Part shown: positions 1 to 9,361 of the stretch, one piece after another
Layout: every line of letters starts with the position of its first letter
Numbering within the stretch: position 1 is the first letter of the stretch
Assembly: GCA_029204225.1 (NCBI GenBank)
Contig: CM055097.1
Location: 57,864,519 to 57,928,518 of the forward strand
DNA from: Diphasiastrum complanatum
Lineage: Eukaryota; Streptophyta; Lycopodiopsida; Lycopodiales; Lycopodiaceae
DNA: 64,000 nucleotides
Direction: 5' to 3'
Notes under the pieces: generated by a model
The model's input: the letters and a program-made list of their open reading frames with translations, nothing else
Told to the model about the DNA's origin: nothing
The model's database searches: none
Program-made: the position numbers and the translations under genes

Positions 1-8
1 TTTTACAG

Positions 9-1524
9 ATTGCGATTGTAAAGTTATATTTGTTATTAAGTTGGACGGAAACAGAAATCGTAAAAGGACGTAAACTTGAACATGTCACCAATCACCTTGA
101 TGAATCGTGAATTGCAACAGTTTGGCGGAAGTTATTATAAAGAATTTAGCGTGCAATCCGAAAATCACATATGGTGGATAGCTGCATTTGAAGTTCCTAA
201 GGAGTCTCACGACGTACTAGAGTGGCTATTTGAAAAATGTAGTATATCTAAGATAATACATGCACAAAATGAAGGCAAATTGCTCAATGTTGAAGGAGAA
301 AGCTTTGCTGTAGAATGGCACCTAGCTGCTGATTTGAAGATTTTGAAATACATGTACGGTTGTGGTCTCGGTGCAAATGCAAAGAATTTTTGTATATATT
401 GTATGTTTGAATCTGGGTGGAACAAAAGTATTTTGAATTGCAACCAACGTCTTGCACCAAATAGGCCAAAATCTAGACAAAGCTTGGAGTCCTGTGTTGA
501 ACATTCCTCTCGAAAGAGTCCATTTTTGCACAATGCATGGTGAATTACGAATACTAGACAAATTATTATTTTTGCATTGTTGTTACGCATGGAACATGCA
601 GCCCAAATCAAGAGCAGATGTTAGCATTAGAAATGTAGAGATAATTTTATCCGATATGGGATTGCACGGGGGCCACGTGAGTCTTACTAAAGACGTTGAG
701 ATGAGTGGAAAAATGCAAGATTTTCCAGCAAAAGTTTCAATGGGTGGTGCGAAAGCGAGAAACCTATTGTCAAATCATACTGCACGTGAAAGCAGTGTTG
801 AATGGAAGTATTGGAGGAAAATATGTCAATGCACAACAAATATTGGCTCAGATCCTCGCATGGCAAGTACATGTGCTAAGGTTTGGCAAGCATTTGATGC
901 CTTGTCACAAACTATCAACAAAAAGATTGTGAGAGATGAAGATTTGGATAGATACGCAAGAGAAGTCAAAACATTTACTGAATTGATGATCGATGCATGG
1001 GGAGAAACACACATAACTCACTATATGGTATGTGTGCCTCATATTTTTTACTTTCGTATTTATGTATTTGTAAAGATTTAAACTAATACAAATTTTCTAT
1101 GAACAGCACATCTTCTATGCTCATGGACTTTGGTTTATGAAAACCTATGGATCATTAGCTATTTGGAATACGCAAGGCATGGAAAAGAGTCATTACAAGG
1201 CAAAGGCTGCGTATTTCAAAAATTCACGACATGGCGGAGGAAAGGGTCTTAGCAATGCATTGGTTGAGATATTCCAATGGTTTTACAGAGGAGTTTTGGG
1301 GCCGAGGACACTTTCAAAACACAAGAACTGAAGAGTTGTGTTCAATGATCTCCAATTCAAATTCAGTCAGAAAGACAGCATGGCAGTCCTCTAATGCTAA
1401 AACAAGGCATCAAGAATGGAGGATGTCTAGAGTCCGAGTTGGAAAGAGATGGATGCCGAGGACACCAACATCCAATGTTTTGGACAGCGCTAGAGAAACT
1501 ACGGAAACTGATGAGATGGAATAG
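9..1524 (+). pseudogene. Gene A: uncharacterised transposase-like protein, 5' partial, frameshifted
   Basis: The gene runs off the left edge; TTTTACAG at 1-8 reads as a splice acceptor. Coding sequence is visible at 76-543, 452-1027, 1107-1331 and 1231-1524. A 79-bp intron (1028-1106, GTATGT..ACAG, phase 0) joins the middle parts. A one-base frame change between 437 and about 540 and another near 1290 break the frame. Visible motifs are HLAADLK with MYGCGLGANAK, a CIYC pair, then LNIPLERVHFCTMHG and an RILDKL helix, and later HGGGKGLSNALV. This order (D-L-K, G-x3-GAN-K, CxxC, IPL-x3-H) matches my memory of an uncharacterised family scattered through eukaryotic repeats. A transposase role is inference only. 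No catalytic triad can be assigned by eye. The rest of the cluster follows downstream. Confidence 0.55.
1028..1106 (+). other. Intron of gene A
   Basis: GTATGT donor and GAACAG acceptor. Removing 79 bp joins codon ATG to CAC in the same phase, giving HYM-HIFYAHGLWFM, which reads as continuous coding sequence. The retained intron shows the copy is DNA-derived and not reverse-transcribed from a spliced RNA. Confidence 0.6.
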
Positions 1525-1656
1525 AAACAATTTATGTTGAATTGTAATTCGAATATTCCTTTGTGATAAATATTACTGCCAAATTTGATTGTTGCTATAA
1601 ACAAAAATTATTTTATTTGGTTTTATAATAATATCTATTTTTGGATACACATCCCT

Positions 1657-1665
1657 CTATATAAG
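1657..1665 (+). promoter_or_regulatory. TATA box of gene B (CTATATAAG)
   Basis: CTATATAAGAGTG lies 125 bp before the gene B start codon at 1790. The same core lies 115 bp before the minus-strand gene that starts at 4928. Confidence 0.6.
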
Positions 1666-1789
1666 AGTGGGGGTTTTCATTTTGTTGTCACTTCTTGCTT
1701 TGTTGAAATTTGTTTCCTCATAATTTAGCTTGACTTGTTCAATTAGACTACTAGTTTGCTAGTCAATTAGTGTTCTTAGTTGCATAACA

Positions 1790-3260
1790 ATGTCGTCCCC
1801 TAAAATAGAGTTGGCCAATCTGCTAGCCCCCACAGAGTTTTTAGATCAGTTAGATCGTATTTATTGTATGTTTACCGATAAAATAGACACGCTTGCCACT
1901 CTACGGGCTAATACGGATGCATTCACGTACGTGAGTGAGTATATTGATGAAACTTTGAAGCCTTATGCCATACAAATTCCTGGCTCAACTATCATGTGGA
2001 TTCCATATAACTTGCTTAGTTATATATGGAAAAGAGATAGACCCTTTATCGCTCATCTCAATAGATTTATTAGTCACTTGGGTAACGATCATTACTTGGA
2101 GCTGACCAAGGATCAGCTGAAAACTTTTGATCTTGAAAGTGTAGGAAAGAAGTTTCTATCTGGTGAGATTACTGTTATTTTTTTGCTTAATGAGTTTCCA
2201 GCGATTGTGGCCAGCAACAAACACAATCCTAGTGAGCAGGTGAACGAGATGAACGACCCGGGTGAGAGGAAGATTTATCTGCTGAGCACGAAGCAGTATT
2301 GGCTGCGCAAGAGGCAACATGTGCATCCACATTAGCGAAGCCAGAAGATATAGATGAGTCCGATGATGTCGTGCTTCGAATCCATGGCCTTGCTCCAATC
2401 ATCATTGATGGGCAGGAGTATGTGTCTATGCATGACTTGCAACATATTCTCGGCTTGTGAGAAGATGAGATGCTGGTAGCTTTGGTAAATTTGCAGAATG
2501 GCAGTTCCACTTTCGACCACACCCAGCCCGACTACACGTATGAGAAGTTGATCGGGCATGACACGGACACCACCGAACAAGCACTGGAAAGGGTGCTTTG
2601 CCAATTGAAAACGCTTCAACCACCACCAGTTTAAACGAGGCCATTTGAGGTACTCGAAGGAAAAACTGCTGACGTAAAGTACAAAGGCAAAGGAATTGAC
2701 CTTGCGCAAACCGAAGACATTGATGAAGGCACCGAGGCAAGTCTGACCCAACAATTCAACTTGCGTGTGTTTGTTATGTTTGTTTGTCTTCATTATACTC
2801 ATTTTGCAATAATTTGAACCAAATGCAGAATGCAGTGGAGCTTGATGCATTTGCAATGCGAAGGGGTGGCTCTTGGGAGAAAGTTGAAGCAGGAACTATG
2901 GACAGGTCTATGGCCCACTACATTGGGAACTTGCCCAACAACTTTATTTTCTGCTTCAGCAACAAGTACAGCCCAGATGGACAGACAGAACTTCTTAAAT
3001 GCAGCGCACTCTCCAAGCACATTGGTGAGCTGGACTTGTCACTATCAACGCCAAAGGCTTACTGTGTCCTCCGAAAAGCCGTTTTGAATGATTTCTGCCC
3101 TGGATTTGAGACCCGGCTCATTTTCTCGGGTTTAATTGTCCCTTATGAGGATGAGGGAGATGCTCCTAAATTAGCATTAGAAATGTTAAAACCAGTACTG
3201 TCATCAGAGAAGCGATCAGAGAAGCTGAAGTCCTCTCTGAAGGAAATGGATCAAATGTGA
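1790..3260 (+). pseudogene. Gene B: unknown two-exon protein, decayed
   Basis: The product is not recognised. The first open stretch (1790-2335) starts MSSPKIELANLL at an ATG placed sensibly after the TATA box. A frame change near 2285 leads into SAEHEAVLAAQEA and an acidic run, then IDGQEYVSMHDLQHILGL, a TGA at 2458-2460, more coding-like sequence, and a TAA at 2632-2634. An intron of about 64 bp (about 2765-2828, GTGTTT..TGCAG) leads to a last exon, 2829-3260, beginning NAVELDAFAMRRGG and ending KEMDQM. The last exon is open for 144 codons. The IDGQEYVSMHDLQ stretch loosely recalls small DNA-binding domains of antirepressor type, but that is weak. No known family is claimed. Two stops and a frameshift point to decay. 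Confidence 0.45.
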
Positions 3261-3722
3261 ATAAAGATTTTGTCATTTTTTTCTTGTGGACTCTCCTAAT
3301 TCTCTGTTGTCATTATATGATGTGCTTATTCATTGAATTTTTAATTTTTTTTTCTGATAAAGATTTTTCCTTCTTTTTTTACGTGGCGTGATTTTCACGC
3401 CAAGGAGCGACCAGGGCCCGTTTGACCTGGTCAAACATCCCCTGGTCGCGCCTTGCATGATTTCCATGCCATGACATGGAAACCTATCTTAGCTACAACA
3501 TGGTTAAAGAAAACTACCATTCCCATAGTACTGAAAATTTTAAATCACTGCATTCACATAGATGATACTAAAATTTTCAAATGACTGCATTCACATAAAC
3601 AGTACTGAAATCAGATATCAAACTCAATCACAACAATTTGCATTCACATAGCCTGAAATTATTGAAAATACTTGACACCAAATCTCCAGTATATTATAAA
3701 TAAAATCATGTACATGATATTT
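3261..3722. other. Spacer between convergent genes, hairpin-rich
   Basis: No gene is seen. It holds two strong inverted repeats (listed separately) and an AT-rich part (3530-3660) in which CTGCATTCACATA-like words recur three times. Being between two converging genes, it probably carries both 3' ends. Confidence 0.5.
3385..3449. repeat. Two adjacent hairpins in convergent spacer
   Basis: Hairpin 1 (3385-3401): GGCGTGA, loop TTT, TCACGCC, a perfect 7-bp stem. Hairpin 2 (3407-3449): outer arms GCGACCAGGG and CCCTGGTCGC match over 10 bp, and inside them GTTTGACC-T-GGTCAAAC (3420-3436) forms a second 8-bp stem. The segment is much more GC-rich than its surroundings. Confidence 0.75.
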
Positions 3723-4347
3723 TTAATTGCGCTCTCTCCTTAGCCTTCTAGCTAGGTGGAGATCCTTCGGGAGTATTGTGACTCTCTTCCCGTGCATTGC
3801 ACACAAAAATGAGTCCTCAAAGAGCTGCGTTAGGTACATTTTCGCAGACTCTTGTATTGCGGACACCGCATCTGCCGTAACTCTGTTCCCCAAGGAAAAT
3901 TCATCGACTATTTCTTTTACAAGCCTCACAAAAAGGGGCCCTAGGGATCAAAAATTTTACGGACTTCTGATAGCTCCGTATATCCTGGAGCCACTTTGCG
4001 ATCATGCGCTTTCTACGCAGTCGAGGAGGTGGTGGCTGCATTCTACGGAGCTCCTTTCCAGGCCATGGTGCTGCACAAGGGGCCGGCCTACCCCTGCCAC
4101 GCTCTACGGTCCTATTTGGGCCAGCTGCGGCAGAACTTGGAGGCAGTGGAGGTGGTGGTGTTGGTGGTGGTGGAGGTGGTGGTGGAGGCGATGGGGGCGG
4201 AGGCGGTGGAGGTGGAGGTGGTGGAGGCGATGTTGGCGGTGTGGGCAGTGGTGATGGCTGTTGAGCTGCAGGGTTCCGTCGCTTTGATGTAGACCCTGCC
4301 TTCGAGGATTCTTTCTTTTTTGCTCGTGTGCTCCTCTCTCTGACCAT
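3723..4347 (-). CDS. Histone H3-fold protein with Pro-rich N-terminal tail (one-base frameshift)
   Basis: The C-terminal half aligns residue for residue with the histone H3 fold. IRSYQKSVKFLI matches H3 alpha-N and start of alpha-1. RLVKEIVDEFS matches RLVREIAQDF. AVSAIQESAKMYLTQLFED matches alpha-2, and LCAMHGKRVTILPKDLHLAR matches alpha-3, ending RRLRRERN. Loop 1 has the canonical H3 length, with no extra residues as in plant CENH3. The N-terminus (MVRERSTRAKKKE from ATG at 4345-4347) is basic, then a long Pro-rich stretch from a GGTGGA-type repeat (about 4135-4250) replaces the ordinary tail. Two reading frames meet at an A5 run (3930-3934, T5 on the coding strand), and one base fewer would restore APF-VRLVKEI. 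Whether this is a true mutation or a homopolymer error cannot be told here. H3 variants bind H4 in nucleosomes; this one's role is unknown. Confidence 0.75.
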
Positions 4348-4928
4348 CTATGGGTCGCCTTCTGCTTCATCCTTGTTGTGTTCGACATCGGGGTGCCCTC
4401 ATCAGAACCACCCACCAGCAACGACATCATCGGACCCATCACCGGGTCGTGACTTGGAGGTGACACGGTGGGTGTGGTGTCCCCCGATATGCCTAAATTT
4501 GATGTGTCCATGCCCATTGCTGGTGGAAATGGGTCGAAGAAATAATCATTCAGAACCGGCAACTCACCCGATGTCGCAAGCTCCTCATCTAGGAACTTCA
4601 TTGTTTCCTCCCGCTCAGTTGCTGTCGGGGAAGGGCTTTTTTCTCGTGTTGGCTGCTGTTGTTGGTGGTCCTCCTGCTGCTGCTGGTCTTCTTGTTGCTG
4701 CTGCTCAGTCTGGTCCTCCTGTGCAGCTGCTGTATGGGCCATGTCCTCCTCAGCTTCACGCTGAGTGGCCGGATCTTCCTGAGATGCTATAGGGCTGCAA
4801 CTCCTACTCCTGCTTCTGCTCTCCCATCTCTCTCTCTCATCGAGGGTGGCTAGTGCATTCCTATGGAGCAATGCAGTCACTCTGGGATCTCTAGTCGTTT
4901 GTTTCATCTGTGCCATTTCCTTTGACAT
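4104..4928 (-). CDS. Upstream ORF, probable N-terminal part of the H3-fold gene
   Basis: This frame is open for 274 codons. The start MSKEMAQMKQTTRD lies 115 bp downstream of a strong TATA box. Visible parts are an Arg/Ser run (RSRSRS), a Gln/Glu-rich tract (about residues 72-95), and an acidic-hydrophobic stretch EETMKFLDEELATS with DYFFDPFPP, resembling a transactivation-type region. After about residue 190 the frame turns into His-rich low complexity because it overlaps the Pro-coding repeat of the H3-fold ORF in another frame. I think the real product switches frame near 4350 (frameshift or small intron) to give an approximately 400-residue protein with an H3 fold at its C-terminus. The alternative is two separate proteins, because an in-frame TAG stands just before the H3-fold ATG. 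Confidence 0.5.
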   Translation of the reverse strand: MSKEMAQMKQTTRDPRVTALLHRNALATLDERERWESRSRSRSCSPIASQEDPATQREAEEDMAHTAAAQEDQTEQQQQEDQQQQEDHQQQQPTREKSPSPTATEREETMKFLDEELATSGELPVLNDYFFDPFPPAMGMDTSNLGISGDTTPTVSPPSHDPVMGPMMSLLVGGSDEGTPMSNTTRMKQKATHRWSERGAHEQKRKNPRRQGLHQSDGTLQLNSHHHCPHRQHRLHHLHLHRLRPHRLHHHLHHHQHHHLHCLQVLPQLAQIGP

Positions 4929-5042
4929 TGGTTAGCCTTTGAAAACGTATCAGAGAACACGAGAGATGAAAAACAGAGAATTTAAAAAAATTGACACTCT
5001 GACACTCAAGGGATGAAGTGGAGAAATGAGGACCCAAGCACC

Positions 5043-5051
5043 CTTATATAG
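5043..5051 (-). promoter_or_regulatory. TATA box of the H3-fold gene (CTATATAAG, minus strand)
   Basis: The minus strand reads TTACTATATAAGGGTGC, 115 bp before the ATG at 4928. Both sequence and distance match the gene B promoter, which supports 4928 as the true start. Confidence 0.6.
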
Positions 5052-5376
5052 TAAGGGTTTTATTTTTAGTAAGTGCTTCTATAAAAATTTTGGGCTCTTT
5101 TCCAAATATAGTATGTTCTTGTCTAGGCCCATGAGTAAAAATCCTAATTGCCAGTTAGCAGAAACCTTCGAAGAAAACCAGTAATAGTATTAAAATGCAT
5201 ATCACTAAATGATTTAAACCCTAACAAGTTTCAACCTTGGACATCCACAAATGTAGTAACAGACATATAAAATGTGACAACGCAAAAGTAACGTCAAAAC
5301 GTAACCAAATATATTAGAATAGAGTCAAAACACAACCAACTAATTGTGTTTTCTATTTTCCATTAGATTAAATCCT

Positions 5377-6736
5377 TTATTCCCATTGGACTCCTAATGT
5401 CCCTGTTTGTAAAAATGAAACACATTCATGATCTTTTTCGGCTCGTCTCTGTATCTGCAAAACCAGACACGAAGTTAATAATCCTATATTTATTCAACAT
5501 TACTATTTAAAATTCAGAAATCTGATGGAAATTAGGTACTCACATTTTGTCCATTACGAGTGAAGACAAAGTCTACTGGCACATCAACAAAAGTCAATCC
5601 AAGCATATGCCAAAGATCTTCTAGGCTGCACTCCTTATTTATATGAATTTCTCGTATTTCATCATGGGGCAAATGTATGGATATCTCCACTTCTTGCTGA
5701 TTCGTCTCCGCGTCCAGAGGGTCCCATCGGCCATGACCAAACTTATATCACCTATAAATGAAACTTAAGAAGCATGTTTGACGTGAAATATGATACCTTA
5801 TGGTCATTGTTTCACAAGAGAGCTTACACCTTATTAAATATCCTTTATGCTCCATTTCCTTTGAATCCCATGCGACAAATATGTTGTCCAACAGTGATGA
5901 TTCTATTGCTTTCCATGCCCACATCGTGTTTGTTTTCCTAAAGGGGACCGCCTTAAATATGGCAACAAATACGGTGATCGGCACAGAGATGCTAGTGTAG
6001 ACTCGTTTGGATCCGAATGTTGGCTTCATATTACCAATAATCTCTTTGAGAAATTGCCTCTTTGTTAATTCAATAGTCAGTTGGTCAACATATGGCCACT
6101 CGTGAGAATTGATCGCAGGCTCAGAAGTTGGTGCTAATTTGCCTTGACCAAAGTTTTTTTTTGGAACTTCGTACATGTGATCGTAAAAGAAAATGCCCAT
6201 TTTGATCAGGGCAGAGGATGCCAACCCACCATATATTAGTTCTCCATATTTGGCGTGTATGGCGGAGAATTTTCCAGTGAAGGACTTCACGTTTTGCCAG
6301 TCGAAGCTATTTGAAGGAAAGACATCTGCACTAGGCATTAATGCAACATTATTATCCATTACAATGACATAATAATAATTCAAACATAATAGTTAACACA
6401 AGAATAAAAGAGGTGAGACCTACAATGTGACTGTATGGTTCTATCAGCAATAGCCACATCCAATAAAATATCTCGACGCATGTATACGTGTTGCACATTT
6501 GCAAGGTATTCGCCGTTTTGGTCAATCTTGAATTCGTGGATCCTTCCTTTCCAATGGTAGTCTTGGTTGTTTCGCTTCCTCTTTGCAACCTTGTGAGTTC
6601 CTTTGCCCGATGGTTGCATGTAAACCTAGTCAAAAGTTGAAAATGTATGGGGCACCCAATGCTCATTGGAATCTTTGATGTGTGCAACAATGGAAGCTAG
6701 TTGATTCTTGGGCTTCCTTGATTGAGTAGAGGCCAT
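5377..6736 (-). CDS. Gene D: four-exon protein with possible BAH-like N-terminal region
   Basis: Exons read on the minus strand: 6736-6424, 6325 to about 5800, 5741-5544, 5454-5377. Intron 1 (6423-6326, GTAGGT..TGCAG) joins SH-Y-VFPSNSFDW in frame. Exon 3 is exactly 66 codons, phase 0 at both ends, with donor GTGAGT. Exon 4 follows GTTTTGCAG and ends GVQWE-stop. The start is ATG at 6736 (MASTQSRKPK). Residues after about 37 (VYMQPSGKGT, WKGRIHEFKIDQNG, VQHVYMRRDIL) resemble the first strands of a BAH chromatin domain, by eye only. Two defects are seen. A TAG lies before VYMQPS, unless 63 bp ending CTAG is a small intron. The exon 2 to exon 3 junction is out of phase by one base. Splice sites and codon structure are otherwise intact, so this is the best-preserved gene of the cluster. 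Confidence 0.5.
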
Positions 6737-6842
6737 AATGGATGATGTAATGATAATGTAGGATATGCGAAACAGTGTGTAGATCTTCAGATAAGGTGAA
6801 CCAAAATAAAAAAAAAAATAGAATATCTGTGGAGTATACAGA

Positions 6843-6973
<131 letters not shown>

Positions 6974-7280
6974 CGTTTAGAGAGAGACTACAAAATGAGA
7001 GAGAGATGAGAGATACAAGCTTGTGAACATTCAAAATTTGAAATAAGGACTAGGCTCACTTAGGATAAGGCTGCTAGTAGATAGACATGCTAGTTGATGT
7101 TTACTTGTAGGCATAGTTATTGCTTTATCTAGGGTTAATGTTAGAGGTGTACTTTGTGGGCCCACACTTGATTTAATCTGCACCATTGAATTTGCCATGT
7201 CATACGGACCATTCCCTCTCAATTGTCAATATTTTATTGGGACACGTGTCGTCATTAACACTAATTATAATTAGTGAAGA

Positions 7281-7306
7281 GGCCCTTTTTGAGTCCAAAA
7301 AGGGCC
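7281..7306. repeat. Perfect 10-bp hairpin
   Basis: GGCCCTTTTT, loop GAGTCC, AAAAAGGGCC. It lies between gene D and the coiled-coil exon, and no gene is seen from 6973 to 7460. Confidence 0.75.
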
Positions 7307-7460
7307 CTAATGGACATTCCTAGTGAAGCATTGTCTTTAATATTCTGAGGAGCTACTAATGCAGATTTGCAAAAAAAACAGATAGTTAACAGAATATTAC
7401 CATAGCTGAAATTAAATCCAAATGTCATTGAAAAACTTACAAAATTCAAAATATGCTTAC

Positions 7461-7743
7461 TTGAATGCACGGATCCTTCTATTTCGATAACCTCCTTTTG
7501 AAAGCGTTTGAATATCCTTGCAACTTTGTCACTTTCGCTTCTTACTTTCAGCCCTCTTCTTTGCCAAATCCACATCCTTCAATAATTGTAAGTTTTTAAT
7601 ACGAATAGACTGTAAGACTGATTGCATTTGCTCTAGTTCTGATTTGATATTGATTGTTATCTTCTGTAATGATTCATTATTTTTTTTAAGTTGTTCATTT
7701 TCTTCTAACATCTTTTGGAGATGACAATCTCTATTCTGACAAT
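7461..7743 (-). pseudogene. Gene E: coiled-coil exon, cut on its 5' side by a copia element
   Basis: Minus-strand coding sequence reads QNRDCHLQKMLEENEQLKK and continues as a heptad-rich, Lys/Glu/Leu coiled coil (7711-7529). It then passes with a one-base frame change to KVARIFKRFQKEVIEIEG and ends at a good donor, CAA-GTAAGC (7461/7460). Upstream coding is lost at the junction with copia sequence near 7744. The family is not recognised. It could be another cluster gene or an unrelated host gene. Confidence 0.4.
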
Positions 7744-9204
7744 AAGAGGATCTGAATTAACTCACCTTCTAAAAAGTGAACTTTATTCATATAAAGTTGT
7801 TTTCCATGGTTCTGCAATCTTTCACAATATCCTAGTAATCCACTATGCACATTGCATATCCATGTAACTAAATGAGTTATTGAAGAGAATGTGGGATGTG
7901 TCAAAGTGCTTGAATCTTGTGGATATAATGTTCCATCTATCCATAAATCCAAGTTTTTTTTTCCTTCTGCCCTGTAACGAGAACGATCCTCAGCAGATAT
8001 TTGAATTCCTTTGCCTCCTCTTCTCTGCAAAGGTGCCAAATCAATAGGGATATCCACATGTCTATGTCCTAGATCTGTAATTCTGCTTACAGAGAGTAGA
8101 TTCGTAGACAAATTTGGTACATACAGGACTTTAGAAAGTAGCTTAGACTGATCATTTGCAAAGCTTAATCTTATAGTACCTTCACCTTTAATAGCTTGTG
8201 TGCTATTGTCACCAAGGTGAACATATTTCTTGGTACTGTAAGGTGTATAGGACTCAAAATGGTCATGTGCTGAGTGGCTCCGGAATCCAGGAACCAAGAA
8301 CTGTCGTTGGATGCTCCTTGATGGTTGGTCATGAAGGCATCATGATCCACTTCTTGAATAGGCTGTGGAACTTCCGCAGCTGCATTTGCCACTTGATTCG
8401 ACTGCCCCTTGTTGTTGTTCTTTGCATGCAGTATCCGGCAATCTTGAATTTTGTGGTTGTTTCGCTTGCAGTATCTGCAGAACAACTTCTTCTTCGTCTG
8501 CGGATTCGACTATTCTTTGTGCTGTGGTGGTTTCTGGTCTGGCCTTGATTGCTTCGGGCCTTTCTTCTTCTGCTGCTTAGTCGTGCTCTTGTTGGTGTAT
8601 AAAGCGTGAGAATCAACTGAGGAACTTGAGGCTTCGTTCCTTCGCGTGTCTTCCTACAACAACATAGTAATGACTCTCGAAAGAGTCAGTTCTAGATGTG
8701 TCGTGATGATCATCACCCAGCTGTCGTATGAGCTTGGCAAGCTTGTAAGCAGTTGCATCAGTGTATCTTGATCATCTATGACAGATCCGATAGCGGCCAT
8801 TTGCCTTAGCAGGTTCTTGAACTGATTGATGTGATTCTGCAGGGAATTACCATTCGCCATCTTGAGGGAGTAAAATTTCCTCCTAAGATATAACTTGGAG
8901 GCTATATCTTGCACTTCGTATAGTGTGCTCAAGATGTCCCAGACTTCTTTCGATGTCTGGGCCTCGGATACATGGCCGATCTGGGTATCTATAATGTTGA
9001 GGATGATCAGTGCAAAAGCCTTTCCATCCTTCAGCTTCCATCTGGCGATTGCTGCGTCATCTACTTTGGATTTCCCTTCTGCACTGTAACAACGTCATAC
9101 AATTCTTTAGCCATTAGTACAATTTTCATCTTAAATTTCCATAGATGGTAATTGGCTCCATCAAGCTTGTCCATGATGGGACTGGATTTCCCTTGGGAAT
9201 CCAT
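7744..9204 (-). pseudogene. Copia gag-protease remnant
   Basis: Gag starts at ATG 9204 (MDSQGKSSPIMDKLDG, then NYHLWKFKM), the usual copia gag opening. It continues through 8932-8654 (FKNLLRQMAAIG, LPSSYDSW). The CCHC knuckle CRYCKRNNHKIQDC starts near 8482. The aspartic protease motif SSWFLDSGATQHM is near 8290, followed by VLYVPNLSTNLLSVS, a gag-pre-integrase-type region. Several frame changes make it non-functional. In the family the polyprotein packages RNA and processes itself. Confidence 0.8.
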
Positions 9205-9346
9205 GTGGAAGATTAGTCTAAGTGATAGGAAAAACTATCAGTGACTTAAGTATGAAAATCTGGCACTAAGTTACAGAACAAGAAAACAATTACTCTATCG
9301 GCTAGTAGAGTCTTGTACTGTGAAAGCTTATCAGGCTACAAAAATA

Positions 9347-9358
9347 GCTCTGATACCA
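9347..9358 (-). promoter_or_regulatory. Primer-binding site (initiator Met tRNA type)
   Basis: The minus strand reads TGGTATCAGAGC, complementary to the 3' end of plant initiator tRNA-Met and typical of copia elements. Three bases separate it from the LTR edge, which on the plus strand begins TGGAGAAAG at 9362. Confidence 0.85.
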
Positions 9359-9361
9359 TAT

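Noticed and set aside
3400-3460. tRNA or small RNA gene in the hairpin region
   Set aside because: No cloverleaf, A or B box; only simple inverted repeats.
3727-4264. Plus-strand ORFs with Gly/Trp/Val repeats at 3.7-4.3 kb
   Set aside because: They are antisense shadows of the H3-fold gene; the repeats are the complement of its Pro-coding tract.
3723-4347. Calling the H3-fold protein a centromeric CENH3
   Set aside because: Loop 1 has the same length as canonical H3 and the alpha-2 region lacks CENH3-like insertions; the divergent tail alone is not enough.
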